Assembly: GCA_004369045.1 (NCBI GenBank)
Contig: ML213510.1
Location: 1,088,004-1,152,003, forward strand
Source of the DNA: Heliocybe sulcata
Lineage: Eukaryota; Basidiomycota; Agaricomycetes; Gloeophyllales; Gloeophyllaceae
DNA: 64,000 nt
Direction of reading: 5' to 3'
This document shows, piece after piece, positions 1 through 11,059 of this stretch; the first letter of the stretch is position 1, and every line of letters begins with the position of its first letter. The position numbers and the translations under genes are program-made. The notes below the pieces were generated by a model that was not told where the DNA came from, did no database searches, and worked only from the letters and a program-made list of their open reading frames with translations.

Positions 1-584
1 CGATAACGTGCAGGAGGAGTGGGAGCGCGAGAAGGACAAGCTGAAGGTGCGCATGCTCGAGAGCATCGAGGAGCGCCGGCGAAGAGCACGGGAGGAGAAG
101 GATGGCGAGGCGGTCGGAGGTACGCGTTCTCTCACTAAACGAATAGTATTGTGGATGCTCAACTATGCCTATAATTATGTCCTATGTAGACGCCACATTA
201 GACTCCCAAGCCCGCTCACACACCCGCAAGCTCCGCAACAAACTCGGCACCTCCCCTCCACCCACCCCGAACGGCCAGAACCCCGCTGGCATCACCGCCG
301 CGGGAACAATCACTAATCCGCTGTCCCTTTCCATCGACGAGCTTCCCTCGCCATTCGTGTTGCCTCTGACCGCCGGCGCGCCACTGCCGACCGGTGCCGC
401 CGCAACAAAGCGCAAGGCGAAGAAGAATAAGAAGAAGGACGACGACGAGCCTGGCGGCCTCGGCAGGGCTATCGGGCTCTTGGTCGGATGCAATGAAATC
501 GAGCGGGATGCGGATCTCGGCGAGATCAGGAGGGGGAATAAGAGGAGAAGGGCGACTGCTGCTGCTGTTATGAGCAAGGCATGA
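1..584 (+). CDS. Sds3-like subunit of a Sin3-type histone deacetylase complex (3' part)
   Basis: The gene runs in from the left edge, so only its C-terminal part is visible. Exon pieces are 1-119 and 190-584, joined by a GT-AG intron at 120-189 that keeps frame (…EAVG then DATLDSQ). The first piece is a charged helix (EEWEREKDKLKVRMLES) and the second holds the Sds3-family feature of a short conserved ATLDSQARSHTRKLRNK block, followed by a low-complexity linker, a lysine-rich stretch and a GRAIGLLVG segment before the stop. Sds3-like proteins scaffold the Sin3/Rpd3 corepressor in the nucleus. The family call rests on overall look of the helix plus the TRKLRNK block and is moderately sure. Upstream exons lie outside the window. 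Confidence 0.6.
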
Positions 585-823
585 CATGTGTCTGCAACTA
601 TCTTCTTCTATACGCTGCGTTGACATCCTATTGAATTACTTTCTGGGCTGACTCGATGTCGCCCATGTATCTGCTCTGGTGGCATGTTGGATTTTTCCTT
701 GCTCAACGCGTAAGATCTGGATGGCCGGAGAACATAGTACACAGCAGTGATCACATAGCATTAACAAGTATACAAGATTATCGGAGACCTTGCCCTGCGT
801 ACTATGGCATCTCTGCTATCCCC

Positions 824-2013
824 TTACAGGTGCTTCAGCAGGAACTCAACAGTAGCCTTGAACGCGCCCTCCTTGCCGGCCTTGACTTTGGGGTTGCTCA
901 TGTCACCACGGACCTGGTCAAAAAGCAAGTTATAAACTGACTCTCCACACAAAGAAAGTGAACGCAATCGTACCGCAAAGCCGTGGGTGCAGCCATCCCA
1001 ATACAGGCGCTCATAACCGGGCGCGAACTTGCCGCCACCGAGAATCTCGTCAGCCTTAGCCTGCGCCTCCTTGGGGAACTGCTGGTCGACTTCGCAAGAG
1101 TTGATCAGGAGGGGTGCCTTGGCCGTCGACGCGTACTTCTCAAGATCCTCGGGATTCTTGAGGAGCGAGGGGTGGGCGACCATGACGGCCTTGACGACAT
1201 GGTCGAAGGCGAGGTCGAAACCGTAGCGACCTATCCCAAGCATCATAACAGGATGGCATTGGATTTAGACGAGTTACTTACCGCCGAAGCAGTAGCCTGC
1301 TACGCCAAAGTCAGTAACGCCTTGTTCCTTGAGGGCCGCGATGACTTTGTCGAGGAGCGGGCGAGTGTGCTCCGGGGTGTGGCCTCTTCCCTCCTTGTCG
1401 TACTTCCCACCGAACCAGGCCATCAGGTCAAAGTCGATCTGAATGGCAGAAGCGTTTCAGCCGAGTGGATCCACAAACAATTGGACCGCAGATACCTTGC
1501 CTGACATGCCATCCTCTGGAACGGGGTCACCGTGCAAGTAATCGGGGACGATAACCTTCATACCCATTCTCTCGGTCCCCTAACCTGATCTGTGCTCCAG
1601 ACACCACTTACCTTGAACCCGTTCTTAGCAAAGTCATCGGCCAGAAGCTACAACCGAATGTCAGAGATAGGCTTAGATAGAAGCCGAGTGCAACACGCAC
1701 CTTGTTGTTGTTCAAGTAGTAACCAAAGACGTCCGTGAGCAGGAGGAGAACCTTGCTCTTCGGGTAGTCTACGCTGGGGGTCGCGACATAGCATTCCACG
1801 CCGCCAATCGTCTCGATCTTGCCTACAAATCCCGAGCAAATGGGTATAGATTAACTCGACCACGCCGATCTGGCATTTAAATGAAAGTTAGAATCGCACC
1901 CTCGGGGGTCCCCTCGTGGCGGACACCTAGTATGAGATAACATCAGATTGAGTTAGCCATATGGATCTGCAGGTAATGAACGTACCGCTAATACAGTCCT
2001 TGCAGAAACTCAT
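824..2013 (-). CDS. Dienelactone-hydrolase-family protein (copy 1)
   Basis: A gene of about eight short exons encodes an alpha/beta hydrolase of the dienelactone hydrolase family. The start at 2013 gives MSFCKDCISG, which splices into VRHEGTPEG and then a long exon with GGVECYVATPSVDYPK. The nucleophile cysteine lies in GVAGYCFGG, the acid in SCEVDQQFP and the histidine in GCTHGFAV, so the Cys-Asp-His triad is whole. First exons are 2013-1986, 1926-1900, 1822-1701 and 1647-1612. The protein is probably cytosolic and about 250 residues long. The family opens lactone rings in aromatic catabolism but includes many uncharacterised hydrolases (yeast Aim2-like), so substrate is unknown. A close paralogue lies just upstream (2599-3853) on the same strand. 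Confidence 0.88.
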
Positions 2014-2598
2014 GGTGTATGGTCGGAGGTTATCTTGTAGCAGAAGGTAAGTGGACGAGGATGTGGGCCCTGCTGTCTTTGTCACCAGCGATCATATTTA
2101 TACGTTCTGACCTTATCGATCAGAAGTCCCATTTTACGATTCAATATTCAGCCATGACGAAGTCCTTCAAAAATTCACGTGTAATTTGTCTGCAGAGATG
2201 TCGCAGTGCGCTATTCGCAGTATCCGTTGTCTCTCATTCGTCGAACATAACACGGACTTCGAAGAGGTTTGTCAGAAAGGATCACATACCCCCGATGCGG
2301 GTCGGACATTTTGCAGTGATGCGCTGATTTATGTACATGCACGTGACTATGGCGGCAAGTCACATGTCGCAGACGCGTCTTGGTGTGGCACAGTACCTGC
2401 ATCTGCAATTCATGCATGGCAGGTGCTCCATTCAGACTCAAGAGCATGTAGGACTCCTGTAATATGCATATCTGCCTCCTCCAATTGAAGGCTGTATCGC
2501 TATCCCGCAGTATCATATACCTCTGAAGACAGCTGAGATGCGATACTTCCATTTAGTCTTACACGCGGTTCATAGTGTCCAGGTTTTCGTCTCATTTC
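2014..2598. other. Intergenic, upstream of hydrolase copy 1
   Basis: This 585-base stretch lies between the start of hydrolase copy 1 and the stop of copy 2. Short open frames on both strands show no recognisable domain. It should hold the promoter of copy 1 and the terminator of copy 2, but I see no clear element. Confidence 0.5.
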
Positions 2599-3853
2599 TC
2601 ACAGATACTTTTTAAAGAACTCGATGGAAGCCTTGAATGAACCCTCTTTGCCAGCCTTGACCTTCGGGTCGCTCATGTCGCCGCGGACCTAGATTGCCCC
2701 GACAGTAGATCTACTCAGTATCGGCGACTCTTGTAAAATAGTCAGTCATATTTAACTTACAGCGAACCCATGCCGGCATCCTTCCCAGTAAAGCCTCTCG
2801 TAGCCTGGCTTGAATTTGCCGCCCCCGAGGATCTCGTCAGCTTTGGCCTGGGATTCTTGCGGGAATGCCGCGTCCGTCTCGCACGAGTTAATGAGAAGAG
2901 GGGCTTTGGAAACAGCCGCGTATTTCTGCATAGTGGTTCCATGTGAGCATCAACAACTGTCAACAGCGAAGTTGTCAATGTCTACCTCGAGATCCCCAGG
3001 GATCTGAAGACGGGAGGGGTGCGCGAGCATCACGGCCTTTGCAGTGCCTTCGTATGCAAGTTCGAAGCAGTACGGCGCTGATTAATGGCGATTATCTTCG
3101 TCATGCAACTCGAGACAGAGAAGATAAGCGCGCACCGCCGAAACAATAGCCAGCAGCACCAAAGTCAGTGACACCCTGCTCCTTCAAGGCCGATACGACC
3201 TTTTCCAGGTAAGGGCGAGTCGCCTCGGGCCTATGCTTGCTCATCCACTCGTCGCGGTTGAAGGGGACCTGTGAAATGCAAGGAAGGTCTGTGAGTCTCT
3301 GACGTGGACGGTGCAATGTATAGATCATGATCGCACTTTCCCAGAGAACCTGTCATCCGTGATAGGATCACCGAACAGGTAGTCTGGAATGATTGTCTAT
3401 GGAGACGACCGCTCTCAATCGTTAGGATATCAGTGGCGATGGCCGATGATCACTCCACCTTGATTCCATTCCTGGCAAAGTCGTCGGCGAGCAGCTGTAA
3501 TCATGTCATCAGTAGCTATAACAATATAATGGACTGTGGCAAGGAAGAGCTTACCTTATTGTTAACCAGGTATATTCCGAAGACGTCCGAACAGAAGAGG
3601 AGCACCTTGTTCTTGGGATAATCGCCGGGTGGAGTAGCGACGTAGCATTCTACGCCGTTGATGGTTTCGAGATTGCCTGGGAAGAAAAAGGAAAGGTCTG
3701 CCACCGTTCAAAGATGGATGATACGGAGAGTGGCATACCTTCCGGAGTGCCCTCATGGCGGACAGCTGCGAGTATAAATCAGCTTCGTAGCCCATATACA
3801 CTCGCAAACCCGACTCTACCTTTAAAGCAGTCATCGCAAAGGCCAGAGCTCAT
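2599..3853 (-). CDS. Dienelactone-hydrolase-family protein (copy 2)
   Basis: Tandem paralogue of the gene at 824-2013, same strand and similar exon layout. The start at 3853 gives MSSGLCDDCFKG, then VRHEGTPEG, then NLETINGVECYVATPPGDYPK. The triad is whole: Cys in GAAGYCFGG, Asp in SCETDAAFP and His in GCRHGFAV. The C-terminal exon reads RGDMSDPKVKAGKEGSFKA and ends FFKKYL. The two copies share most residues around the active site but differ in loops, which points to an old tandem duplication rather than a recent one. Substrate unknown; two such hydrolases plus a FAD monooxygenase nearby would suit breakdown of aromatic compounds, which is inference. Confidence 0.88.
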
Positions 3854-4548
3854 GCTTCTATACGTATACCCGGTATATTTTCGCGTCAGTTGTGTTTCTG
3901 AATCCCCTGGGTCCTTCAGGCTGCGTAATTCAAATCCAACTGGGTCGCAACAGCAGAGGGCTGAAATGGCGACCTCCACTATATATACAGCGCGTTTTCC
4001 CAATTGCTACCAAGCGTCCTCTGGACGTGAGCATGTCTCGTCATCTATATGATAGCGGCAATAGCATGCCGCTATAAACGCAGCGAGAGGAGCTCATGTG
4101 GCTGGAAGTCCGGTCAAAGTCCGGTGTGCCCGGAGACACCGGCCCCGGATTGGACCACCTCTTTGAGCTTCCACGCTGACACGCCCTTTGAGAGCTTCAT
4201 ACGTGCTAAGAAGGCGGTTTTATGACCCGGTTTTCGTAGGTATTGCAGGAGCTATCCGCAGCGGAGCTTAACCAGACAGGTACGTTGTGCTATCAAACTC
4301 CCTATGTTCTAAATCATACAACCTTACCCTTGTAGGATATTACAAGAGTGAAGAGACAATGCTCAAAGAAAGAGGAAATAAACATCGTTGCTCAGCGCTC
4401 AGCCATGCAGTTTGTCAATCCAACGGTAGGACGAAGAATACGGTCGATGCTCTAAAGTCTTCATAGTCTTACGCAAGGCCAAGTCAGAGCCCTTTCCTTC
4501 AAGAATACAGTAAGGACACTCACCATGCCATGCAGTCCGCTTACTCTC
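3854..4548. other. Intergenic, no clear gene
   Basis: The part next to 3853 should carry the promoter of hydrolase copy 2. On the plus strand around 4250-4460 one can splice two small open pieces (…LSAAELNQT and YYKSEETMLKERGNK…) across a GT-AG gap, but there is no start codon in frame and no known domain, so I do not call a gene. Confidence 0.4.
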
Positions 4549-5376
4549 CTACAAGTACCCAGAAAAATCTCCACATCCAGACGCTCGCGTGCCCAGAAGC
4601 TCTCCGAAACTGTTCTCTTCGTCCGAGTCTGCTCCGTCGTCCTCTTTGATCAACGACATCTTCTCCCGCATGGCCAGTTTCTCCAAAGCATCCTGAAAGC
4701 CCGGGTTCTTCTTCATCTCGACCATGCTTGCTGCATCTATCTCATTCTCCTTTGGCGCAAGTCTCCTAGCAGGCCTGGGTCGATAGCCGCGAAGTCGGTA
4801 CAGCGTCTCCTGTGGCTGGGACGCGCCCTCCGCTTCCACGACTGTGCACCGCTTCTTGATCGCTCTGCGTAGCTTCTCGTCGGAGAATCTGTGGTCCATC
4901 GTCCTTGCTGTGACTCTGTTATGGCCCATCCGCCGTTTTCCCTCAGCCTGTTCCTGTGGGTGCAGCTCTGTGGGCAAGGAACCAAAGTGCGCTTGACTGT
5001 CTTTGATTATAGTATCGCCGTAGGCTCCCCACGCGAGCAGCCCTTTTGGAGTGACGGGGACTTTGAACGGGGAAGGAAGCGCGTGGTTGTCCGGAGCTTT
5101 CTTGCAGGCAGAAGACGCGGACGCAGGTAGAGAAGACTGATGTGGCACGCCTTCCCGGTATAGCAAGAGCCTTAGAGCAACACGGTCTTTGCCCAAGATA
5201 TCTGTTGCAATGTTGTTTACAACACCATGCAAGTCCTCGGGGACTTTCGGCAGCTCGTCCTGCAGGGCGGCAGCTCTCCTTCGTGACGGCTTTGTCGACA
5301 GTGACTTGAACAAGTCGACCAGCTGGGCGAAGTCCCCTTTCGCGGGCTCTTGCTCCTTCTTCGTTCTTGCGGACAT
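4549..5376 (-). CDS. Hypothetical charged nuclear-type protein
   Basis: A single open frame of 275 codons. I choose the methionine at 5376 (MSARTKKEQEPAKGDF) over an upstream one because the leader before it lacks coding character. The N-terminus has a helix with LVDLFKSLSTKPSRRRAAAL and a segment resembling a dimerising region (LHGVVNNIATDILG), a proline-rich middle (PSPFKVPVTPKGLLAWGAYG), a basic stretch and an acidic C-terminal part (EDDGADSDEENSFGELL). The 3' end may be spliced onward, since a GT lies in the last codons. I do not recognise the family. Neighbours give no hint of function. Confidence 0.55.
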   Translation of the reverse strand: MSARTKKEQEPAKGDFAQLVDLFKSLSTKPSRRRAAALQDELPKVPEDLHGVVNNIATDILGKDRVALRLLLYREGVPHQSSLPASASSACKKAPDNHALPSPFKVPVTPKGLLAWGAYGDTIIKDSQAHFGSLPTELHPQEQAEGKRRMGHNRVTARTMDHRFSDEKLRRAIKKRCTVVEAEGASQPQETLYRLRGYRPRPARRLAPKENEIDAASMVEMKKNPGFQDALEKLAMREKMSLIKEDDGADSDEENSFGELLGTRASGCGDFSGYL

Positions 5377-5896
5377 GGCAGGTATACCGGTAGAGTGTGA
5401 GCGAAAGGGAAGGAACTCGGTGGCCAGCCGCACCAGAGTGTGGCACGCTGATAGCCTTTATCGCGCTAGGCCCGGCTTAGCAAATCAACGCAATCCTCGC
5501 CACGGACAATGCGGTTCGCAGGCGTGGTAGTCTGAATATATAAGGACGCCTTTGTTGATCTAGCCGATCGTACTTCTGGCTTCTGCCACCGTAACCGTTT
5601 TATTGCTCATGGAGCATATCACACGTCACTTTCGATAGGTGACTGGGTGGCTCTCGCTTTTCGAGACTTGTAAAGATCCGGCTATTGGCATTATGGCTTG
5701 GGATACATCGTGTATATGCGCTAATGATACAACATGGGTTGAATATTATGTACTAATCGTCACGAGGGTCGTAAACATTGAGCGTAAGCTTCGTAAGGAG
5801 CATGTCTATAGTCGAGGTCTCCTAGACCAAAATACCGGAGATTCTGAATGTGGGGGTTGTCAGTGTCATTCCAGACTGTCATCTCGAAGTAGACAC
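5377..5896. other. Intergenic between unknown gene and FAD monooxygenase
   Basis: The stretch lies upstream of the leftward gene at 4549-5376 and downstream of the leftward monooxygenase. No domain-bearing open frame or RNA gene is visible. Confidence 0.4.
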
Positions 5897-7753
5897 TCAA
5901 TCGCGTGTCTGGTCAGTCTGCACTAAGATCATAGATGCCTTCCGTACTACGGGAGTCCTTCTCCCTGGTAACAACCCTTCACCCGCACCCGCCATGCCGC
6001 CCTCTGTAGCCCTGTTCATGAGGCTGCCCCACGTATGCCACCACTCATCCACACTATCATTCGCATCATGGTTGAACATCCTGATCATCTCATCCCAGCG
6101 CCGGATGAATTCAGGACTGGGCGCCTCATCCGGGATCCCTTCCACCGTGGACATGCGCCTCCCTCGATCTTGCAGTTCTGTCAGTCGGTCCTGATACGGG
6201 TGTTCCAATCCGCTGACCAAGCACATATTGGCCACTTCCGAATGAAGGATATCGAGCGCTCTGGGATAGCGGATCTCGTGATATGCGGACACCAGTTGAT
6301 CCACTTCGCCGCGGGTCTGAATGCGGGAGAAGAGGTTCGAGAGCACAGCTGCGTCTTCAATGGCTAGGGCGGTGTTGTGGGTCATATTGGGCTATAGGAC
6401 AGCAGTGTTGAGAATCCTACCGCAGTAACCTGCTCACGAATACACTCACGGGTATAGGGTGCGCTGCTTCGCCTAGAAGTACTACTTTCTTGCTCTCATG
6501 CACTAGCGAGTCGAGAGGTCGGCGGACCTTCCATATCGCAGGATAGAATATTTTGATACGCTTAATCAGCTTTTGTAGCCTAACATGCAGCCTGCGGTCA
6601 GGTCAGGCCACCGGAAAACTGGAAAACATTTACCTTGATTCATATGACGAGAAATCTATATGAAGCTGATCAGCTCCACATTCGTTGTCATATTCCTCAA
6701 CAAAATTGTATCCATCAGGAGGAAGAGCCACTTTGAGCGAGTATCCGCCTCCATTGGGCTGGCGCGTCGATGAATGCATGAACACGTGGGACTCTGGAAG
6801 AGCACGTACCAAAGGACAACCCCACATGGCCTTTCTTTGACCGAGCCATAGAGTAGCCTATGATTAGGAGTTAGTCTCGGATACACCAAGTGACCAAGGA
6901 TGGTACCATGGGCGAGCTAAGGAGAGCACGAAGTTCTGCATCGTCTGTCATTGTTTCTTTGTCCAGAACAGCACTGGATGACTCGATCAGTAGCTGCCTT
7001 AGTCCCGGTACGATCAAGACCTCACCCTGCAATGAACAAGGGTGCGCTAGATTCTTCCTGCGAGGCGCCTTCCATACATCTGCGGACGAGGCTATCCAGA
7101 CCATCCGCACCGACAATAATGTCCGCCCCGACCAACTCGCCGGAGGACAGAGAGACAGTCGGTGTCCGCGGGTCGACATGAACCACGGTCGCACCGAAGC
7201 GTATCTCGACTCCTACAGACATAGCGAGTTCGTACAGGATATTGTAGAGATCCCTATGCTGCGCATTACTCATCCAGCAAGCTCCTTTGGAAGGTGCATA
7301 TAACTTGCCTTCATGAACAGATAATCGGCTGCAAGATCTCTCATAATCCAGTCGTAGTATTCGTAGTCAGCTATGGGTCGTCCTGTCTCACCTAACCATG
7401 CGGGACATGAGGGCTAATCCAGACAGATGATGATTGTGCTTACAATGTTTGAACATGATCCCCGTCCGTTTGAGAGCAATTGCCTCCAGTTCGGGCCGTA
7501 AGCCCCAATAGTCCAATATCCTAGTCATATTCGGTGGACAAGTGACCGCATGCGGTCCCTATAATAGTACCATTAACATTCATAGCATGCCCAGGAGAGA
7601 AGGTCCACGCACCCATGCAGGCCCACTCCGCTTTTCGAGGACGCAGACCTCATGCCCAGCCAGTCTCAGGCGGTACGCCGCAGCTAAGCCCGCAATCCCC
7701 GCGCCAACCACTACAAAGCGCAAAGAGACGCCAGCTTTTCCGTTAGTCGACAT
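5897..7753 (-). CDS. FAD-dependent aromatic-ring monooxygenase-like protein (copy 1)
   Basis: Multi-exon flavoprotein of the salicylate-hydroxylase type. Start 7753 (MSTNGKAGVSLRF) leads into the dinucleotide fold VVVGAGIAGLAAAYRLRLAG and EKR. The second FAD motif is VGADGLDS. The third, usually GDAAHP, reads LLGEAAHPIP, followed by HNTALAIEDAAVL. The C-terminal exon contains YHEIRYPRALDILHSEVANM and VDEWWHTWG. One intron (7308-7259, about 50 bases) begins GCAAGT, a GC-AG type, where the paralogue at 19133-21009 has GT. Such enzymes hydroxylate small aromatic or polyketide substrates with NAD(P)H and oxygen. No secretion signal is visible. Substrate unknown. Confidence 0.85.
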
Positions 7754-8256
7754 GAGGGACAAGAACAAGACGATGTACGGGTGCCGCCAGTGGCGACTCC
7801 GTGGGTACCGCCACCTTTCACCCCGGCTTGTACAGGGCAGGGCATGATCGCGTCCCCGTCAGGAATCTGCCGCGGCGCTTGGCTGATTGAGAGCGCTCAT
7901 AGGAAGGCTTCCATGAGGCGTATCGCGATAGATCCCGCGTACGCCGCATCGGAATGTTCCATAACTCTGCTCCCTCTGTGGATACGAAAAGGCACGGGAT
8001 CCAGCTAGCCATCCTGCTGGTGTGGCAAGATACGACTCCAAGAATAGGCAAACATTCTCATCTGGCGCTTTTAGTCATAATACCCGGTGTAGGTTTGGTC
8101 ACCGGGAGGAAGGTCGTCAGAGTTAGAGTCGGATATCATTAGATGGGTGCCTGATACATGTGGACAAGGTACAGTAGTATACACGATGAATATATGTGAA
8201 AATACATACTGGGCAACGAAAATCGTCAAACAATTGGAGTTCCTCAGTAACGTGTG
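7754..8256. other. Intergenic, upstream of FAD monooxygenase copy 1
   Basis: About 500 bases between the monooxygenase start and the NNF1 stop. No gene is supported; short frames on both strands lack domains. Confidence 0.4.
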
Positions 8257-9118
8257 TCAGCGCGGCCGTGCAGCACTCGTAAGCTCTGCCGTCTTCAGTG
8301 TCCATTCCTGAATGTCGTCCACCGGTAGCTTATTCCACTCTGCGTAAATCTAGAACCACTCATGTATCAGTTCCTGAAGCGATTACCGCAAAAGCAGCTG
8401 GGCGTACCTGGTCAACGACGTCAAGCAGTTGGGCTACTTGGTCATCGGTCTTCTTCCGTGCTCTCACATTTGCCTCTATTTGTGATTGCAGCCGTAGATT
8501 TCGCTCCTCGAGCTAGACAGAGCGAGAGTATCAGGTACTCGGCGGCAGCAAGTATCGAGGCTCCCATGTGACACACCTCTCTCAAGGTTTTCTTTAGCCT
8601 CTCAACCTCCTGCTCCAGCACGGGTATCGTTCGCGAGCGCACTGCCTGTCTGGGCTGTAGATCCTCCCTCCAAATGTCCTTCCTCTTCAACTCGTCCCCG
8701 CCCCGTTGCCTCCGTGCACGGGCCTCTGTCACAACTGCGTGGAGAATGTCAATCTTTTCTTTTGCATTGTACTCGCCCAGGAGCTCATCAGCAGCTGCCT
8801 ACAATGCAATCAGCCGGGAAAAGAGGAGCAAAGGGGTCGCTATCGCACGCACCGAAATCTGAGCTTCCATGTGTCTTGCGAGCGTAGTATGCAACGACGA
8901 CGAGATCTCGGGCTGCTTTTCGCAGTACTGAGGGAAGCATTCTGTGAAGTCGTCGTATCTATCCGAGTAGCGTAGGTTAGCGTCGGTCTAAGCTGAATGA
9001 AAGGAGGCGCGACATACGTCCATTTGTGTGAGACGCGTTGTATGGCGAGCTGTAAGGCAGAGTGGAAGTGCGTCCATCGTTTGCTGCCGGACTGGTGTGT
9101 CGGCGCGTTGGTGGCCAT
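8257..9118 (-). CDS. NNF1: Kinetochore protein Nnf1 (MIND/Mis12 complex)
   Basis: Five or so exons encode a small coiled-coil protein that fits Nnf1/PMF1. Start 9118 gives MATNAPTHQSGSKRW, then HFHSALQLAIQRVSHKW; the next exon begins TYDDFTECFPQYCEKQPE, the family's hallmark YxxFxxCFP block, followed by LARHMEAQIS. A helix with ILHAVVTEARARR matches the Nnf1 region near its partner-binding arm. Later exons form coiled coil (LEQEVERLKKTLRE, LEERNLRLQSQIEANV), and the last one has IYAEWNKLPVDDIQEW, ending AARPR. Nnf1 pairs with Mis12 in the inner kinetochore link between CENP-C and the Ndc80 arm. The first splice is clear (AC|GTATGT to TAG|ATACGAC). Confidence 0.8.
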
Positions 9119-9338
9119 CGTGAACGCGGTACAAGACACGGTGATCACGGTGATCGCGTCTGAAGGCACGTGTACCGATAGGTGTCTACTTTTGGTATAC
9201 AGTATACTAGATAGGGAGTTATGTTTTATTACGCGCTACCCACCTTGATAGAAATGCAAGGTCTTACCCATAAGAAATCTAGGATCACCAATGGAAGCAG
9301 CTTGTGCATCATATATTTTGGAAACTTCACTTTCGGAC

Positions 9339-10732
9339 TTATGAAGTACCAGGAGAGACAACCTTCCCAACCCATATCTCAACAGGCGCGCCTCCTGCAC
9401 CCGCACGCTCGCCTACTTTCTCGAACCGAACACCAATGTCTCTCGCCATCTCCCACAAACTCCTCTCTCCTGGATCTCGCTCCTTGTATCCCAGCAGTAT
9501 CATAGGGTTCTTTGACTCGGTAGATGAAAACTTGATGAGGGAGGAGAGCGTGCGGACGAGGGAGCGGAAGGACGACGTGTTATACGCGACATCAGCCATC
9601 CTAGGGAAAGTTGCTATTATTGTATCCTTGGAAGTCATGGGCAAAAAACCTTACAGTATCACTTCGATTCCCCCATTGAGGGACAAGACTTCTTCTGGGA
9701 GGTTCTCGTCATCCCAATCCAACACTATCGCTTCCGGCCTTGTATCGGCAGTGGATGTGAAGAGTTGGAAGTTTGCCGCTATGTTTTGAGAAAGCGGAGG
9801 CATGGCTGAAGCTGCATATAGAAGCAATGAATATGCGACGAGACTCTAGGAGGAATTGTGGCGACACTCACGAAGATCCGTCGTCAGAATGCGATTTGTT
9901 TTCTCACTAGAATCCGGTCGTGCTCGCAAAGCGCCCAGGACGAGGGAGACGATGCCTGTGCCAGCTCCTGCCAATAGTGTTCAGTGGTCCATCCAGCATA
10001 ACAATAGATAAGCAGCGCCTACCTAGTTCAACGAAATTGCAGGCATCTGGATCACCCAGTGCTGTCTTGATTTCTTCGACTAAAGGCGTGGGCGCTACCT
10101 GGCCGCTGAACAAATCAACCATCCAGCCACTCAAGCCAATGCCGCTGTCCCAGATTTTCTAACTAGCGCCGAATCAAGGTCGTGTACCACAGCTGGCTAT
10201 GCTCAAGGCGCACCTTGTCAAGATCGAAGGATGTTTGCTCTCTGATGACCATCACAGCTTGTTCGATTTGAGATGGCACTGAAAAGCGATATATCCGCTC
10301 AATTTGCTCCTGCTTGGACTTCTCTCTGATACTGCGCGCGCTGAATAGGATAGGCATTGAGAGCACTGGGAAAATCGAGGATCCCAGTCTTTCGTTATTT
10401 AAAGAGATGACCGGTCCGCCCTGAGCTTGAGCGGTCAGCATGAGCCGCCATGTCTGGCCATCTCGTATCCCTGGTGGCGGCGGAACCGACAACTCCTTGT
10501 AGGCACTGTCCGACCTCCAGGTAGTGAGCTTCATCGGTCGAATTCCCGAAAGACCCTTCGGGTATGTGCTTTCAGATTTCGCGTTCGAGACGGGACACCA
10601 AGAGTAAAAGATATCTTGGACACCCTCGCATAGTTCCGTCCGTAGATCATTGGAAATCTGAGGCGTGATAGATACTGGACCCGAAGGCACTTGGACAGGC
10701 GGAGGACGGAGGAAAGAAAGATAGAAAAACAT
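9339..10732 (-). CDS. Family-16 protein-lysine methyltransferase-like protein
   Basis: The long N-terminal exon (10732-about 10210) has MFFYLSFLRPPP and a variable N-terminal region ending in IEQAVMVIREQTSFDLDK. Later exons give the SAM-binding Rossmann fold: KIWDSGIGLSGWMVDLF, motif I NFVELGAGTGIVSLVLG, an acidic LDWDDENLPEE block, then ILMADVAYNTSSFRSLVRTL and ILLGYKERDPGERSLWEMAR. The ADVxYN and GYKER blocks are the METTL21/EFM pattern of Methyltransf_16, enzymes that methylate lysines on elongation factors or chaperones in the cytosol. The exact substrate cannot be told. Stop at 9339. Confidence 0.82.
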
Positions 10733-11059
10733 CCCAGGTACCTGATGTCAGCCGCTTTTGTCGCAATTCTCGCGTTCTGGATCAACATTAATGGTATTAA
10801 CATGCAAAATAGTCCCAGTTAGCAGCACTCCTTAAGTAAATGGCATGTAATGCTTACGGTTTCAGCGCTAGCTTCAGCTACGCTTTGCACGCAGACGTGA
10901 ACGCCACAAATGAAGGAGTCACTGATGGCTGTGGCGGTGAGACCTTCGTTGTTATCGCCACTTCCTTTTCGGGCTCGCCGTTATTTAGCGCTGTGGCGGT
11001 CAGTTCGAACTTGCACTGCACCTTCTCTTTCTCTCTCTCCCCCCTCTTTCTTGGTACCT
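10733..11059. promoter_or_regulatory. Divergent promoter between methyltransferase and RNase-III-like gene
   Basis: This 327-base gap separates two genes read away from each other. A pyrimidine-rich run of about 30 bases (CTTTCTCTCTCTC type, 11024-11052) sits just before the plus-strand start codon at 11060, as is common in fungal core promoters. No TATA box is obvious. Confidence 0.5.

Noticed and set aside
4250-4460. A two-exon plus-strand mini-gene
   Set aside because: It can be spliced in frame but has no start codon and resembles nothing known.
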